A stretch of 34,142 nt of DNA from an uncultured Lachnospiraceae bacterium (GCA_946405185.1 CAMJGH010000023.1:1-34142), one strand, 5' to 3'; numbered from the stretch's first letter, positions 17,001 to 22,858 are shown. The notes: a model not told the origin generated them from the letters alone. Made by a program: numbers and translations.

Positions 17001-17439
17001 GCGCCGAAACAAAGACCTCCGCGGCCTTGCCCGGGTCTTCCTCATACAGCGCCATCAGCGCTTCCACGCTCTTTACCTCTCCGGCATCGCCGGGAGCGGC
17101 TTCCACGGTGAAGGTATACGGAACCGTCAGCTCGCCCGCGTTGGTCACCAGCGTCAGGTTGCCGCTGATCTCTTCGCCCGGGTGCATGCGGTCCGCGCGC
17201 ACCCGGTAGCCCACACGGCACCGGCCGCCCGAAAACGTGGGAGACACCGGCGTCACCTGACGGTTGTCGGAGTAGACAAAGCCCCTGACCGGCACCCGGT
17301 TGCGGCTGCCGATGACCACTTCGCCGCCGGCCGTTCCGCCCACCGGCACCGCCGCCGTGATCCGCTCGGGATCCAGCGCCGGGACCGGCACGTCATATTT
17401 GATCTTTCCGCCTGCGATTTCTCTGATACGCTCTTTCAC
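14065..17439 (-). CDS. DUF5717-like giant helical-repeat protein
   Basis: The 1124-aa protein has no signal peptide or membrane segment. Residues 1-115 form an Ig-like beta domain (VVIGSRNRVPVRGFVYSDNR, then GNLTLVTNAGELTVPYTFTVE in sequence). From about 120 to 980 it is almost all helical, with TPR- or HAT-like pairs and recurring LYEE, LYRRY and LYLELLIKEQLYERAM patterns. A beta-rich end of about 120 residues includes GKYWVNCQHPGEAAGTLLP. I recognise it as DUF5717-like; the family has no assigned role. The start is a GTG at 17439 after GGAGGCACG, and a good promoter lies 78 bp further upstream. It leads a cassette with an Hsp70-fold protein and another repeat protein, which suggests a chaperone-like or scaffold complex. 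Confidence 0.85.
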   Translation of the reverse strand: MKERIREIAGGKIKYDVPVPALDPERITAAVPVGGTAGGEVVIGSRNRVPVRGFVYSDNRQVTPVSPTFSGGRCRVGYRVRADRMHPGEEISGNLTLVTNAGELTVPYTFTVEAAPGDAGEVKSVEALMALYEEDPGKAAEVFVSARFVQAPFMKDAHCLALYETLLRGRQPAAAVREFLRGMGYDIPEEETPAAGGQKNEWRTTPLYDAMTDIHGYESYARFLMLVLEYRSGKRQAAKLLPEMEQEAIRLGRSDPSASLPVLFRAWLAVQGGYRTAAEKMLESVYHTVIDHRRTEIFEYCFYLYLRTCGAIADDQRANIIRLIDRYFADMGQPLELLPFVLYADPDRYREGGAAISLLRSAFERGLRSPFLYQEAMGRFNAEPELFDRLDDFAWECLRFSLYFCGDAEGSGRENARDAMVSEGLAEKAAQLVGTSRRYSRPHVEAMQLLYRRYPTDGLLRAVLAYMMAGGERGPEALPWYEEGVRRSLDMMGLYEAYLGSCPAEGDVVFPREMLLYYGYRNELPADLRGVLYAYVLKNRAADPDTFALYRDQMEEFAVSELLQGKMSPYLAPIYEHIVCREMIDARLARVLPDLLMAKQITCPREGMTQVFVRYPELQQELAFPTDGKKSVCCPVYTDDALLLFGDAAGVRYVFPDTEVRPLMNRRELLDSCRELAGDRTLLKLLTLREVLAQEKAGEENWSLLSDASHDTVFHPEFRKKIGMYLLEHWSVFGGTAEAKDYLNSLDDEEMPPEMRTLYLELLIKEQLYERAMQSAAAFGFRGAAREALLSLVTDRIREGAAGKNPDMLQLCQDLSAAGMDNKEVCAYLCQYANGATASGLRILRRSIKCGTDLADLPERLLAQMLFTGNTADCDEVFSVYAASEKVYHTLAQAYFVWRCYEHLVKGSPVPSWFFNYVRQYREAAAFTGGGEVLTALALLEEDLRRKRPSAKIQAEIRSLAEGLAAAGQFFACFDRLPEGTVLPERLNGCRIAEYRTEEPGKYWVNCQHPGEAAGTLLPLARMCEGIYTCPLTLFSDEDAQMTVMREDRIGLSKADGTCRLSAGSIRTMPGSLFESLDEAGTLLAAGGKDNADAAEDVLRRAAFCEEMLGIWMGKIAELKGEPR

Positions 17440-17516
17440 AAACGTGCCTCCGTACGGCTGTTTCAGACCGTTCTATTCCCGTCCTTTACGGCTCCGTTTC
17501 CGGAACCGTAACTTTA

Positions 17517-17545
17517 ATCATAACGTAAATCCCATCCCCTGTAAA
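17517..17545 (-). promoter_or_regulatory. Promoter of the DUF5717-DUF5716-valS operon
   Basis: On the minus strand TTTACA (17545-17540) and TATGAT (17522-17517) are separated by 17 bp. The leader of about 70 nt contains a 9-bp hairpin with a GAAA loop (ACGGTTCCG / CGGAGCCGT). The -35 box begins about 10 bp after the rarA stop, and no terminator was found between, so read-through from rarA is possible. Confidence 0.78.
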
Positions 17546-17554
17546 GCCGGGGCT

Positions 17555-18883
17555 TCAGTCTTCCGCCCGCCCGCGCAGGTGCGCGAGCCAGGCCGCAATA
17601 TCCGCTTCCCTGCCGTTTTCGCCCGGCACGTAGTAGCGCCTGTCCGTCAGCCCGTCCGGCAGATACTGCTGCTTCACGTAGTGCTCCGGAAAATCGTGCG
17701 CGTACTTGTAGCCGATGCCGTGGCCCATCTTGGCCGCGCCGGCGTAGTGCGAATCCTGCAGATGCACCGGCACCGGCGGCGTGATGCCCTCCCGGACATC
17801 CGCCATGGCCGCCTCGATGGCCATGCAGGAAGCATTCGACTTGGGCGCACAGGCCACGTAGATGGCCGCCTGCGCCAGGATCAGCTGGCTCTCCGGCATG
17901 CCCACGCGCTCCACCTCGGAAGCAGCCGAAGCCGCCACCACGCAGGCCATGGGATCCGCATTGCCCACGTCCTCCGACGCGCAGATCATGATGCGCCGGG
18001 CGATGAACTTGATATCTTCCCCCGCGTAGAGCATCCGCGCCAGGTAGTAGACCGCAGCGTCCGGGTCCGACCCGCGCATGCTCTTGATGAACGCGCTGAT
18101 GACATCGTAATGGTTGTCGCCGTCTTTATCGTACCGCACGGCGCGCTTCTGGATGCACTGCTCCGCCACCGGCAGGGTGATGTGGATCAGGCCGTCTTCC
18201 GACCGGTCCGTGGTCAGCACGCCCAACTCGATGGCATTCAGGGCGCTTCGGGCATCCCCGTTGGCGATGTCGCTTAAGAAATCCAGCGCTTCTTCCGTGA
18301 TGTCCGCCCGGTACATGCCCAGACCGCGCTCACCGTCCTCAATGGCCCGGCGCAGGAGCGTTTTGATGTTCTCCTGCGAAAGGGGCTTGAGTTCGAAGAT
18401 GATGGACCGGCTGATCAGAGCCGAATTCACCTCGAAGTACGGATTTTCGGTGGTGGCGCCGATGAGGATCACGGTGCCGTCCTCCACGAACGGCAGCAGG
18501 TAGTCCTGCTGGCCTTTGTTGAACCGGTGGATCTCGTCGATGAACAGGATGGTCTTGCGGCCGTACATGCCGGCTTCATCCTTGGCGCGGGCGATGACGT
18601 CCTCCATGTCCTTCTTGCCGGACGCGGTGGCGTTGAGTTGCGTGAAGGTGGCGCTGGTGGTGTTGGCGATGACCCTCGCCAGCGTGGTCTTGCCGGTGCC
18701 GGGCGGGCCGTAGAAGATGACCGAGCTCAGCTTGTCCGCGCGGATGGCGCGGGTGAGCAGTTTGTCACGCCCCAGGATGTGCTCCTGCCCCACCACCTCG
18801 TCGAGGGTGCGCGGACGCAGCCGGGAGGCCAGCGGCCCCTCGGAATCCTTCTTGGACTCCCTCATATAGTCAAACAGATCCAT
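17555..18883 (-). CDS. rarA: Replication-associated recombination protein A (MgsA/RarA AAA+ ATPase)
   Basis: RarA is a AAA+ ATPase related to clamp loaders that acts at stalled replication forks. The 442-aa length is standard. It starts with RPRTLDEVVGQEHILG, has Walker A GPPGTGKTT at 59-67 and Walker B ILFIDEIHR at 112-120. IGATTENPYFEVNSALISR carries sensor 1 and the arginine finger region. The C-terminal tetramerisation domain includes KSMRGSDPDAAVYYLARML and AYKYAHD-like GIGYKYAHDFPEHYV. The ATG at 18883 follows GAAGGACG. It has its own promoter and a leader of about 55 nt, and lies just downstream of a palindromic repeat copy. All expected motifs are intact. Confidence 0.96.
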   Translation of the reverse strand: MDLFDYMRESKKDSEGPLASRLRPRTLDEVVGQEHILGRDKLLTRAIRADKLSSVIFYGPPGTGKTTLARVIANTTSATFTQLNATASGKKDMEDVIARAKDEAGMYGRKTILFIDEIHRFNKGQQDYLLPFVEDGTVILIGATTENPYFEVNSALISRSIIFELKPLSQENIKTLLRRAIEDGERGLGMYRADITEEALDFLSDIANGDARSALNAIELGVLTTDRSEDGLIHITLPVAEQCIQKRAVRYDKDGDNHYDVISAFIKSMRGSDPDAAVYYLARMLYAGEDIKFIARRIMICASEDVGNADPMACVVAASAASEVERVGMPESQLILAQAAIYVACAPKSNASCMAIEAAMADVREGITPPVPVHLQDSHYAGAAKMGHGIGYKYAHDFPEHYVKQQYLPDGLTDRRYYVPGENGREADIAAWLAHLRGRAED

Positions 18884-18945
18884 GGAAAACGTCCTTCACA
18901 CAGTCGGTATTAGCAGGCTGTGAAAAATCACAGGCATACAGAGTT

Positions 18946-18973
18946 ATCATAGCACAAATCCGCCTGCTGTCAA
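18946..18973 (-). promoter_or_regulatory. Promoter of rarA
   Basis: On the minus strand TTGACA (18973-18968) and TATGAT (18951-18946) are separated by 16 bp, with an extended TTGTGC before the -10 box much like the greA promoter. The leader includes a short CTGTGA/TCACAG hairpin. Repeat copy A starts about 11 bp upstream of the -35 box. Confidence 0.8.
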
Positions 18974-18983
18974 CGAAATCACA

Positions 18984-19145
18984 GCAGCTCCGGCATTTCC
19001 TTCCTCGCTTCGTACGGGCTCCTTGCCTTACAATTGTTCGCCACGCACCACCTCCATCAGGGCGGGTCGGCTCCGGGGCGGGCGGCATCCGGCAAAAAGG
19101 CTTCACGTCGCCCTACAGGCGCGGGAAGGAAAACGCCGGAGCGCC
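18984..19145. repeat. Palindromic intergenic repeat, copy A
   Basis: This is one of three related GC-rich elements in the window. The ends are inverted: GCTCCGGCATTTCC at 18987-19000 and GGAAAACGCCGGAGC at 19128-19142. The core at 19051-19097 (CCTCCATCAGGGCGGGTCGG and onward through GGCGGCATCCGGC) matches the reverse complement of copy C almost base for base. The stretch GGCTTCACGTCGCCCTACAG at 19099-19118 matches copy B. It has no coding potential beyond chance frames and is probably a MITE- or BIME-like mobile or structural repeat. Boundaries are approximate. Confidence 0.75.
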
Positions 19146-19177
19146 GCATTTTTCCGGACAGCCGGCTGGGCGAATGA

Positions 19178-19354
19178 CCTGCCCGCCGGTATCATCTCCT
19201 CTTACGAGGGACGCGGCTGGTTTTCCATCTTGATTACACCCTCCGGGCCAAAGACAGCCTGAACGCTCCCCTCTTTGACCGCGACGAACACCACCCCAAT
19301 CTGCCGACGACGCTAAGCCAGGTGATGGCGTTCACGGACAGATATATGGCGTAA
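19178..19354 (+). pseudogene. Possible decayed 3' end of a plus-strand gene
   Basis: After an in-frame stop at 19175, an open stretch of 58 codons reads as ordinary protein (LVFHLDYTLRAKDSLNAP, then LFDRDEHHPNLPTTLSQVMA, ending FTDRYMA at the TAA at 19352-19354). It has no start codon or ribosome site at its beginning. An intrinsic terminator in the same direction follows 55 bp later. It could be the remaining tail of a gene destroyed near repeat copy A. No family was recognised, and it may be chance. Confidence 0.3.
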
Positions 19355-19409
19355 TGGACCTTACTGTCAGACAAAAAAAGGGAACGCAGGATAACTTCCG
19401 GTAAAGCAT

Positions 19410-19449
19410 CGCGCCGAGCTTCACAAGAAGCCCGGCGCGTTGTTTTATT
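19410..19449 (+). terminator. Intrinsic terminator, plus strand
   Basis: A 13-bp stem with one mismatch (19410-19422 with 19427-19439; CGCGCCGAGCTTC and its near complement) is followed by TTGTTTTATT. The orientation does not fit the minus-strand regulator gene at 19529-19735, so it supports a former plus-strand gene ending at 19354. Confidence 0.65.
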
Positions 19450-19528
19450 CTTTCTGTATACATGAACGAGATCCGGATCCTCTTTGGTGACGCAGAGCTC
19501 TTTAAAGAGAAAACGTTTCCCATCCGGC

Positions 19529-19735
19529 TCAATGCCCCGGATCATGAGGAAGCTCTTTTGACAGGCCATTCTCATCATCTAGATTGTCCAGCGCGTATTC
19601 CAGGCACTGGATGACCACTTTGTTTACGGATGTATTATGCAGCGTGGCCAGTTCTTCGAGCTGTGTGCCGATCTCCGAGGGAATTCGGAAGGTTTTCGAA
19701 ATATAAACACTGTACTCATTCCTGATCTTCAACAT
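19529..19735 (-). CDS. Small ribbon-helix-helix DNA-binding protein
   Basis: The 68-aa product has a strand-helix-helix pattern: the strand YSVYISKTFRIP, a first helix SEIGTQLEELATLHN, and a second helix TSVNKVVIQCLEYALDNLD. This fits the CopG/Arc class of dimeric repressors. A polar tail follows. The ATG at 19735 lies after GAGGTGAAA. Upstream, two 17-bp direct repeats overlap both its own promoter and that of the divergent zinc-ribbon genes, so it probably represses both. No toxin gene follows, although this class is common in toxin-antitoxin pairs. The class assignment comes from the pattern only. Confidence 0.75.
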   Translation of the reverse strand: MLKIRNEYSVYISKTFRIPSEIGTQLEELATLHNTSVNKVVIQCLEYALDNLDDENGLSKELPHDPGH

Positions 19736-19784
19736 CGTCTTTCACCTCACACTCATTTTAAGTGCGGATTATCAGCATGAATAC

Positions 19785-19813
19785 ACTTTATTTGCATTTA
19801 TAATATATTGCAA
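19785..19813 (-). promoter_or_regulatory. Promoter of the ribbon-helix-helix gene
   Basis: On the minus strand TTGCAA (19813-19808) and TAAAGT (19790-19785) are separated by 17 bp. The leader is about 40 nt. One direct repeat covers part of the -10 box and spacer. Confidence 0.55.
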
Positions 19814-19830
19814 TTTACTTGCATTTATAA
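19787..19830. promoter_or_regulatory. Two 17-bp direct repeats, likely operator
   Basis: TTTATTTGCATTTATAA at 19787-19803 and TTTACTTGCATTTATAA at 19814-19830 differ at one base and are spaced 27 bp start to start. They lie over the -10 and spacer of the minus-strand promoter and over the -35 of the plus-strand promoter. The next minus-strand gene encodes a ribbon-helix-helix protein, making it the natural candidate binder. Confidence 0.65.
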
Positions 19831-19847
19831 CAGACTTGTGCTACGCT
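19819..19847 (+). promoter_or_regulatory. Promoter of the zinc-ribbon gene pair
   Basis: TTGCAT (19819-19824) and TACGCT (19842-19847) are separated by 17 bp, with a TG one base upstream of the -10 box. The leader is about 38 nt and ends in AAAGGAGGAGAG before the ATG at 19892. The second operator repeat covers the -35 box. Confidence 0.6.
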
Positions 19848-19891
19848 TACCATATCGTTCTCAATAACACACCTGTAAAGGAGGAGAGATC

Positions 19892-20293
19892 ATGTATTGC
19901 AGAGCATGTGGAGCAGAAATGAATGACAATCAAGCTATCTGCCTGAAGTGTGGTGTCAGAAAGGGAGACGGAAACGCGTTTTGCGCGAATTGCGGCAACC
20001 CGGTGCAACCGGATGCAAGTGTCTGTCTGAACTGCGGCGTCGCCATAAAGGCCGGCGGCGGCTTTTCCGGTGGAGCGTCCGGAGATCTGGCTGGACAGAA
20101 CAAGACGACGATGGTATTGCTTGCTTTCCTGCTTCCTTTGGGTATCCATAATTTCATGATGGGTGAGTCAAAGAAAGGGATTGCCAGGCTTCTCCTGGAC
20201 ATTATCGGAATCGGTTGGATCTTCTGTTGGATCGATGCGTTCAAGATTCTAAGTGGCAGTTATGTAGTCGATCCGGATAAATATTTATTCTGA
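19892..20293 (+). CDS. Double zinc-ribbon protein with TM2 domain
   Basis: The 133-aa protein has two zinc ribbons in tandem (Cys3, Cys6, Cys17, Cys20, then Cys31, Cys34, Cys45, Cys48). A Gly-rich linker follows, then a TM2 domain: two membrane segments at about residues 73-90 and 97-118 with the GIHNFMMGESKKGIARLLL turn and a Trp-rich WIFCWIDAFKI. TM2 proteins are widespread in Firmicutes with no firm role. The ribosome site AAAGGAGGAG is excellent. It forms a two-gene unit with the next zinc-ribbon protein and is divergent from the ribbon-helix-helix gene, whose product probably controls it. Confidence 0.88.
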   Translation: MYCRACGAEMNDNQAICLKCGVRKGDGNAFCANCGNPVQPDASVCLNCGVAIKAGGGFSGGASGDLAGQNKTTMVLLAFLLPLGIHNFMMGESKKGIARLLLDIIGIGWIFCWIDAFKILSGSYVVDPDKYLF

Positions 20294-20322
20294 TCGGAAG
20301 CAGACGAGACAGGGAGGGAACG

Positions 20323-20628
20323 ATGCCCTATTGTTCGAGATGCGGTAATCATCTGGATGAAAAGGCGGTAATCTGTGTACGCTGTGGTGAACCGTGTAAA
20401 AAAAAGACGCCCGGTACCGTAGGTACTTCCGGCGGGACCGGTCTGCTGATCGCGTCAATATTGATACCGCTCATAGGGGTGATCATCGGCTTTGTCCAGT
20501 TGGATAACAACAAGCCCGAACTGGGCAAAAAGTGCTTTATCGGAGCTGCAATCGGAGCAGTGATCACAGTGGTGATCGCAGTGGTGTTTCCGATGGTGTT
20601 CATTCTGTTGCTTGGGCTATCGGTGTAA
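20323..20628 (+). CDS. Zinc-ribbon membrane protein
   Basis: The 101-aa protein has one zinc ribbon (Cys4, Cys7, Cys18, Cys21), a Lys/Thr/Gly linker and two strongly hydrophobic segments at about residues 39-58 and 73-98. Between the segments is a short polar loop, QLDNNKPELGKK. I recognise the general zinc-ribbon-plus-membrane design but no named family. The ATG at 20323 follows AGGGAGGG, 29 bp after the TM2 gene, so the two are cotranscribed. The transcript probably ends at the terminator at 20783-20816. Confidence 0.85.
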   Translation: MPYCSRCGNHLDEKAVICVRCGEPCKKKTPGTVGTSGGTGLLIASILIPLIGVIIGFVQLDNNKPELGKKCFIGAAIGAVITVVIAVVFPMVFILLLGLSV

Positions 20629-20782
20629 CTGCAGATACCCGCAAAGACGACTGAACCCTAGATGAAGACAAAAACTGTTATGCCACCCCTAAACAGGAAC
20701 AGGATAACGAGGGAGGACAGAAAAAACAGGGGTGCATGATAACCCACCTCCAAAAAGAGGCCGTCATACCCCCTCCATAGTG

Positions 20783-20816
20783 CGAGGCGCCGAGTTGTGA
20801 CTCAGCGCCTCGTTTT
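20783..20816 (+). terminator. Intrinsic terminator of the zinc-ribbon operon
   Basis: CGAGGCGC (20783-20790) pairs with GCGCCTCG (20805-20812), extended inside by GAGT/ACTC across single mismatches, and is followed by TTTTC. It lies 155 bp after the last zinc-ribbon stop. The stretch between holds only a 25-codon frame without a ribosome site. Confidence 0.75.
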
Positions 20817-20900
20817 CAGTCTCAGGCCCTCCCCGGCCCATCCACTCGTTCCGAGTCAGGCGCATCGCTCCGATCATCTGGCGGCTAACTGCGTCTCGCA

Positions 20901-20972
20901 CCAAAACCAACAAGAACCGCCCTACCGGAGCCTGTAGTCTCCGACGGGCGGTTCTTATGCGTGTTGGTTTTG
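20901..20972. repeat. Orphan nested inverted repeat
   Basis: Outer arms CCAAAACCAACA (20901-20912) and TGTTGGTTTTGG (20961-20972) are perfect complements. Inside them AGAACCGCCC pairs with GGGCGGTTCT, and in the centre CGGAG pairs with CTCCG. Only one short asymmetric bulge breaks the structure. It sits in non-coding DNA away from any gene start and is not followed by a T-tract on either strand. A structured RNA, a protein-binding site or a remnant of a mobile element are all possible. Confidence 0.7.
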
Positions 20973-21176
20973 GCACGGACTCCGTAAGCCGTGGATCTCG
21001 TCTCCGCTAAAAGCGCGCCTTTATTCGCCGTCAGGGTGACGGAGGCGGCTTCCTCTGCAGATGCCGCCGGGTTTTCACCCGACCGCTGCAGACGGGTCGC
21101 AGGGGGCGAGTTAGCAGACACCCCGGGTGGGACCTGCGGGTGCACTCGTGTTGCGGGCGCGGGTGAGTCGCGGAAG
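20973..21176. other. Non-coding GC-rich stretch
   Basis: This sits between the nested inverted repeat and repeat copy B. It holds small palindromes (CCGTCA-ggg-TGACGG near 21029-21043, and two CTGCAG sites flanking a CGGGTTTTCACCCG hairpin near 21070). Open frames cross it on both strands but lack ribosome sites and run on into the repeat, so I see no gene. Confidence 0.45.
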
Positions 21177-21383
21177 GCTCCGGAACGTTCCCGGCGCCGC
21201 GCCTGTAGGGCGACGTGAAGCCTTCCCGCCGGATGCCGCCCGCCCCGGAGCGCCCCGGTCGTGACTTCCCTTGAGACGGTACTACACCCGACTTTCACGA
21301 GGGGCGTGGGAGGGGTGTGGCAGCAGAGGCGGAGGCGGGAAGGCAAGGAGCCCGTACGAAGCGGCAAGGGAATGTCCGGAGCC
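21177..21383. repeat. Palindromic intergenic repeat, copy B
   Basis: The outer ends are inverted: GGCTCCGGAACGTTCCC from 21177 and GGGAATGTCCGGAGCC ending at 21383. Perfect 11-bp inner arms are GCCTTCCCGCC (21220-21230) and GGCGGGAAGGC (21334-21344). The stretch GGATGCCGCCCGCCCCGGAG at 21231-21250 is shared with copies A and C, and CGCTTCGTACGGGCTCCTTG (reverse strand, near 21345-21364) is shared with copy A. It is longer than the other copies, about 207 bp against 160, with the extra length in the centre. Confidence 0.75.
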
Positions 21384-21430
21384 GCCGCAGGTCTCCTGCT
21401 GTCTGCCTTGTAAACAGTAGCTTACGTTTT

Positions 21431-22831
21431 TTACTGCGTCAGCCTCGGCACCCCGCGCATCTCAATAAGCGGTGCTCCGGTTCCGTTGATGTATTCCTCC
21501 GTCACGGTCACCCTCCCGATGTTGTCGTCCCGCGGGATCTCATACATGACATCCATCATGAACTCCTCGATGATGGCGCGCAGCGCCCGGGCGCCGGTGC
21601 CGCGTTCCATGGCTTTTTTCGCGATGGCGTGCAACGCGCCGTCCGTAAAGGACAGCTCCACTTCGTCCATCTCGAAGAGGCGCTTGTACTGACGCAGGAT
21701 GGCGTTCTTCGGTTCGTAGAGGATGCGCACCAGCATATCCTCATCCATGGCATCAAACGGCACGAGCACCGGCAGACGGCCTAAGAATTCCGGGATCATG
21801 CCGAACGTGCGCAGATCCTCCACCGTCACCTGATGCAGCAGCTTGTTGTCGTCGTCAAACTCGTCCTTCAGCACCGCCCCGAAGCCCACACCGGACTTGT
21901 TCTGCAGGCGCTGCTTGATGATCCCGGTCAGATCCGGGAACGCGCCGCCGCAGATGAACAGGATGTTGTCCGTATTCATGGTCTGCAGAGGCACCATACC
22001 GTTCTTCGAACTGGCACCCACCGGCACTTCCACGTCCGCGCCTTCCAGGAGCTTCAGAAGGCCCTGCTGCACCGCCTCGCCCGACACATCGCGCGAGTGC
22101 TGGTTGGTCTTCTTGGCCAGCTTGTCGATCTCATCGATGAACACAATGCCCTGCTCGGCGCGCTCCACATCGTTGTCCGCAGCCGCCAGCAGTTTGGACA
22201 GGACGCTCTCGATGTCATCGCCGATGTAGCCGGCTTCCGTGAGCGACGTGGCATCCGCCACGGCCAGCGGCACGTCAAGAAGCCCCGCCAGCGTCCGCAC
22301 CAGGAAGGTCTTGCCGCAGCCCGTAGGCCCCAGCATCAGGAGGTTGGATTTCTCGATGCGTACATCGCCCTCTTTGGCCTCCTCGTTGGCCAGCACCCGC
22401 TTGTAATGGTTGTAGACGGCCACCGAGAGGGCGCGCTTGGCCCGCTCCTGCCCCACCACGTACTCATCCAGCATCGCCTTGATGCGGTGCGGGGCCGGCA
22501 GATGCGCCAGATCCGGGATCTGCTTCTCGGGCTTCTTCTCCTCTTTTTTCTTCTTCTCCGGCTGCGGGGCACCGCCCGCCTCGCCGGCCGAGAAGAACGG
22601 GAAGCCCGTCAGCGGCATCCCGTTGAAGCCCGGAAAGTTCATGTTCTTCATGCTGTCAAACGACCGCTGCATGCAGTCGTTACACACACAAAGGCCGCCC
22701 GGAAGATCCATCAGTTTCCCGGTGATCTCCTCCGAACGGTGACACATGCTGCAGAAGCGGTTCTTCCTGTTCTCGGAACCGGACGGGGAAGACTCCCCGC
22801 CCGGTGTATTGGTGTTGTTCTGGTCAGCCAA
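21431..22831 (-). CDS. clpX: ClpX-like AAA+ unfoldase, divergent form
   Basis: ClpX unfolds proteins and feeds them to ClpP. The 466-aa protein has the N-terminal zinc domain (Cys27, Cys30, Cys50, Cys53), Walker A GPTGCGKT at 168-175, pore loop GYIGDD at 201-206, Walker B IVFIDEID at 229-236, IPEFLGRLPV at 346-355 and sensor 2 GTGARALR at 411-418. A VGF in SGVGFGA (313-319) stands in for the ClpP-docking IGF. The RKH pore loop that normally precedes ILFICGGAF is absent; the region reads VPVGASSKNGMVPLQTMNT. A Gly/Pro/Lys-rich insert separates the zinc domain from the AAA+ core. The start is a TTG at 22831 after AAAGGAG, 27 bp after htrA. No clpP lies nearby, so this may be a second, specialised ClpX. 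Confidence 0.9.
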   Translation of the reverse strand: MADQNNTNTPGGESSPSGSENRKNRFCSMCHRSEEITGKLMDLPGGLCVCNDCMQRSFDSMKNMNFPGFNGMPLTGFPFFSAGEAGGAPQPEKKKKEEKKPEKQIPDLAHLPAPHRIKAMLDEYVVGQERAKRALSVAVYNHYKRVLANEEAKEGDVRIEKSNLLMLGPTGCGKTFLVRTLAGLLDVPLAVADATSLTEAGYIGDDIESVLSKLLAAADNDVERAEQGIVFIDEIDKLAKKTNQHSRDVSGEAVQQGLLKLLEGADVEVPVGASSKNGMVPLQTMNTDNILFICGGAFPDLTGIIKQRLQNKSGVGFGAVLKDEFDDDNKLLHQVTVEDLRTFGMIPEFLGRLPVLVPFDAMDEDMLVRILYEPKNAILRQYKRLFEMDEVELSFTDGALHAIAKKAMERGTGARALRAIIEEFMMDVMYEIPRDDNIGRVTVTEEYINGTGAPLIEMRGVPRLTQ

Positions 22832-22858
22832 ACTGGCTCCTTTCCCGTGCCGGCACGC

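Noticed and set aside
14413-17511. 1032-codon plus-strand frame opposite the DUF5717 gene
   Set aside because: It is an antisense shadow caused by high third-position GC; the minus-strand frame has a promoter, ribosome site and coupled neighbours.
19023-19262. 79-codon plus-strand frame beginning MPYNCSPRTT
   Set aside because: It lies inside repeat copy A, has no ribosome site, and its protein similarity to other frames comes from the repeat.
19234-19578. 114-codon minus-strand frame overlapping the ribbon-helix-helix gene end
   Set aside because: It runs through the terminator stem and the antisense of the gene remnant, with no convincing ribosome site. A toxin partner for the regulator was considered, but the sequence is not protein-like after about residue 40.
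20662-20739. 25-codon plus-strand frame beginning MKTKTVMPPL
   Set aside because: It has no ribosome site and lies in the 3' untranslated part of the zinc-ribbon transcript.
20885-21367. 160-codon minus-strand frame across the intergenic region
   Set aside because: It translates repeat copy B and the nested inverted repeat, has no ribosome site, and shares Arg/Gly-rich peptide stretches with frames in copy A only because the DNA repeat is shared.
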